Source of the DNA: Alphaproteobacteria bacterium
GTDB taxonomy: Bacteria > Pseudomonadota > Alphaproteobacteria > SMXP01
Direction of reading: 5' to 3'
DNA length: 64,000 nt
Assembly: GCA_028285305.1 (NCBI GenBank)
Contig: JANQPV010000036.1
Span: forward strand, 144,560 to 208,559
Part shown: positions 63,701 through 64,000 of the stretch, piece by piece
Position numbering within the stretch: the stretch's first letter is position 1
How the letters are laid out: each line of letters begins with the position of its first letter
The notes under the pieces: generated by a model
What the model saw: the letters and a program-made list of their open reading frames with translations, nothing else
What the model was told of the DNA's origin: nothing
The model's database searches: none
Program-made: the position numbers and the translations under genes

Positions 63701-63712
63701 AAAGCAGCGTAG
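60707..63712 (+). CDS. Membrane PAS-GGDEF-GGDEF(degenerate)-EAL c-di-GMP protein
   Basis: 1001 residues from GTG 60707, which overlaps the giant gene stop as GTGA. TM1 at about 11-33 and TM2 at about 145-170 enclose a 110-residue periplasmic sensor; then a PAS domain (about 185-320: AFNTLAEGVLILDEKGTILLANNSFAEALG), a first GGDEF with intact GRYGGEEF (near 412; no RxxD inhibitory site), a second, degenerate one at about 545-705 (VSENKF in place of GGDEF), and a EAL with EALLRF (near 763), NLS, EVTET, DDFGTG, KVDR and VAEGVE. Both synthesis and hydrolysis of c-di-GMP are possible. Its coupling to the giant gene and periplasmic domain suggest control of that protein, like LapD. Confidence 0.92.
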   Translation: MKNLFNPTFRLSISLAGLTVSLLFAASLFGLLPNNQHFEIKSRAYLAESLAVQLSSAANENDIPLIRQTMSAVVGRNRDVQSIALRNYEGRVVVAAGDHDQFWTKRHDQKSSPTQVQVSIKENGAEWGAIEIAFAPLQSAETILGISKSILGLFAFFGVLGFASYYFVLRRALRELNPGNVIPERVKAAFNTLAEGVLILDEKGTILLANNSFAEALGKEVNDLFTSNVSSIKWYNWAETSAAADEPWRIVLREDRNVTNAKLGFRDEAGGSRIFNVNATCIRNESGEISGVLVTFDDVTVLERKNEELIRAVNQLQKSEEEITQQNRELLYLANHDPLSGCLNRRAFFEQFSALFKTAQTEGPELTCMMVDLDHFKRINDRFGHAVGDDVIAGTAKILREITGEDGIVGRYGGEEFCIALKGLQPSRCLELANEIRGEIQRTSVDWLGDNNRATSSIGLAHLSSHPNDVKEIVDWADQALYTAKETGRNKAVVWAEATTAVAAETEELPIQTPLAENIDTFYEKTVPDSSTAAISFAETPVSPETDALTKLPALSVTLQRANEAIAHAAQSGKSVAVLCISLDQVERLTALFGERAAKDLVLGTSLRFSNVLNRSDTVSLLGDRSRSTTLSRVSENKFLIVIPDLDETNMIGWVTERLFLSLKDPIPIHQTNNYVTANIGVSLFPEDGDEAELLVRKAQAAEHHAREMDGTNNVRFYSNAMNEASKQQLRLEESIRQAIEHDNFTLSYQPIVHARTGKVEALEALLRFKNDAFQGTPVGLVISVAEQTGLIVEMGEWITKAAIRQAEEWIDSGIDIPKISINLSAVQLTSKAAMEHLIQIIRDMRLPARKVQFEVTETAILDDLESAHHSLMRLQQLGVMIALDDFGTGQSSLSYLRRFRPDTLKVDRCFVDEIATSHADDALVSAIVEMAHRMGFRVVAEGVENKHQLDKLRQIGCDEIQGYYISRPQPASEMGDWLAVAEKTNMIAAAHKARPTAKAA

Positions 63713-63927
63713 TTGCGTCCGGAAGCGAAGCGGCACGATCAGCAGCGTTCGTTGAGCGTCGCTGGAAACCAAGCCGTCAGCGCGCCTCGCAAATCGACTC
63801 ATCACACGCTCGGACCTGTTGAGCAGCGAAAGTGACACCCAAGAAAGCCGGGCGTGTCCTATTCGTATCCCGGCGGAAGAGATATCACGGAATTACTTTA
63901 GAGCGTTTCCAGGTGTGAGCTTGAGAG

Positions 63928-63950
63928 TCGATTGATCGAGGATCAATCGA
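63928..63950. other. Perfect hairpin in the 288-base right-hand end region
   Basis: TCGATTGATC (63928-63937), loop GAG, GATCAATCGA (63941-63950): perfect 10-base stem. No T-run follows, so it may be an operator, terminator of unseen type, or an end of a repeat cut by the window. The rest of 63713-64000 shows no gene that I can support. Confidence 0.4.
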
Positions 63951-64000
63951 CCAAGCGAACGGAATCGTTCGGCGCGAATGCGCCTCACCACCGTCAGGAA

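Noticed and set aside
63928..63950. Perfect 10-base hairpin as Rho-independent terminator
   Set aside because: No T-run on either side and 200 bases away from the nearest gene end; listed only as a structure.

Overview
The window looks like a chromosomal piece of a Gram-negative alphaproteobacterium, probably an aerobic, environmental (possibly marine) catabolic specialist. This is inferred from gene content and moderate-to-high GC; no rRNA or other phylogenetic marker was read. Evidence includes outer-membrane proteins and lipoproteins, class III adenylate cyclase with CRP-type control, many acyl-CoA catabolic enzymes, three soluble-type P450s and a Rieske oxygenase. No tRNA, rRNA, transposase, integrase, CRISPR array or replication origin was recognised.

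Layout. (1) 1-5.3 kb: end of an outer-membrane barrel gene, a FecR-domain exported protein, two tiny membrane peptides, a CRP-like regulator, a CHASE2 adenylate cyclase and a DUF3307 membrane protein. Two perfect GTGAT-N4-ATCAC operators sit in front of the peptide genes and the cyclase gene, and the regulator keeps the CRP residues that read GTGA. This looks like a self-contained cAMP circuit. (2) 5.3-21 kb: loosely packed oxidative catabolism: MFS exporter, MBL-fold hydrolase, P450, dehalogenase/epoxide-hydrolase-type hydrolase, acyl-CoA synthetase, AAA ATPase, glutathionyl-hydroquinone-reductase-type GST, then a VOC protein/serine hydrolase/flavin monooxygenase unit divergent from a TetR gene with paired TGATCA operators, and a second P450. 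(3) 20.5-22 kb: housekeeping genes efp and an rlmB-like methyltransferase. (4) 22-27.6 kb: sulfatase, GPH-type MFS transporter, small membrane protein, flavin-nucleotide-binding protein and TetR with paired TGGTAAC operators. (5) 27.8-38.1 kb: one 11-gene, tightly packed minus-strand operon: Rieske oxygenase, thiolase fused to an OB-like tail, two hot-dog dehydratase subunits, MarR, enoyl-CoA hydratase-like, CaiB/BaiF-like, two acyl-CoA dehydrogenases, and two members of an unrecognised seven-TM family. A third member (38300-39040) starts the divergent plus-strand unit (NTF2-like, P450, SDR, DUF4345, GPH transporter, ABM-fold protein, to 44.1 kb). The logic is ring or terminal oxidation plus beta-oxidation or retro-aldol shortening of a branched or polycyclic (terpenoid/steroid-like) acyl-CoA; the substrate is unknown.

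(6) 44.8-63.7 kb: a surface-protein module. It contains a TolC-type outer-membrane lipoprotein, a soluble HlyD-type adaptor, a GAF-like/TM/HlyD protein, a PqqD-like/M50-metalloprotease-like/HlyD membrane protein, a 3241-residue repeat protein and a PAS-GGDEF-GGDEF-EAL protein. The giant protein has an N-terminal LEPR-like motif, DUF4347 domain with a His/Cys pair, cadherin-like repeats, 19 Ig-like repeats in an A/B alternation, seven propeller-like repeats and a C-terminal membrane anchor. Its gene overlaps that of the GGDEF-EAL protein. No ABC-type secretion ATPase is present. The arrangement suggests display or retention of a giant surface protein through a protease-adaptor channel under c-di-GMP control, reminiscent of LapA/LapD logic but built from different parts. 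It is my best candidate for an undescribed system in the window.
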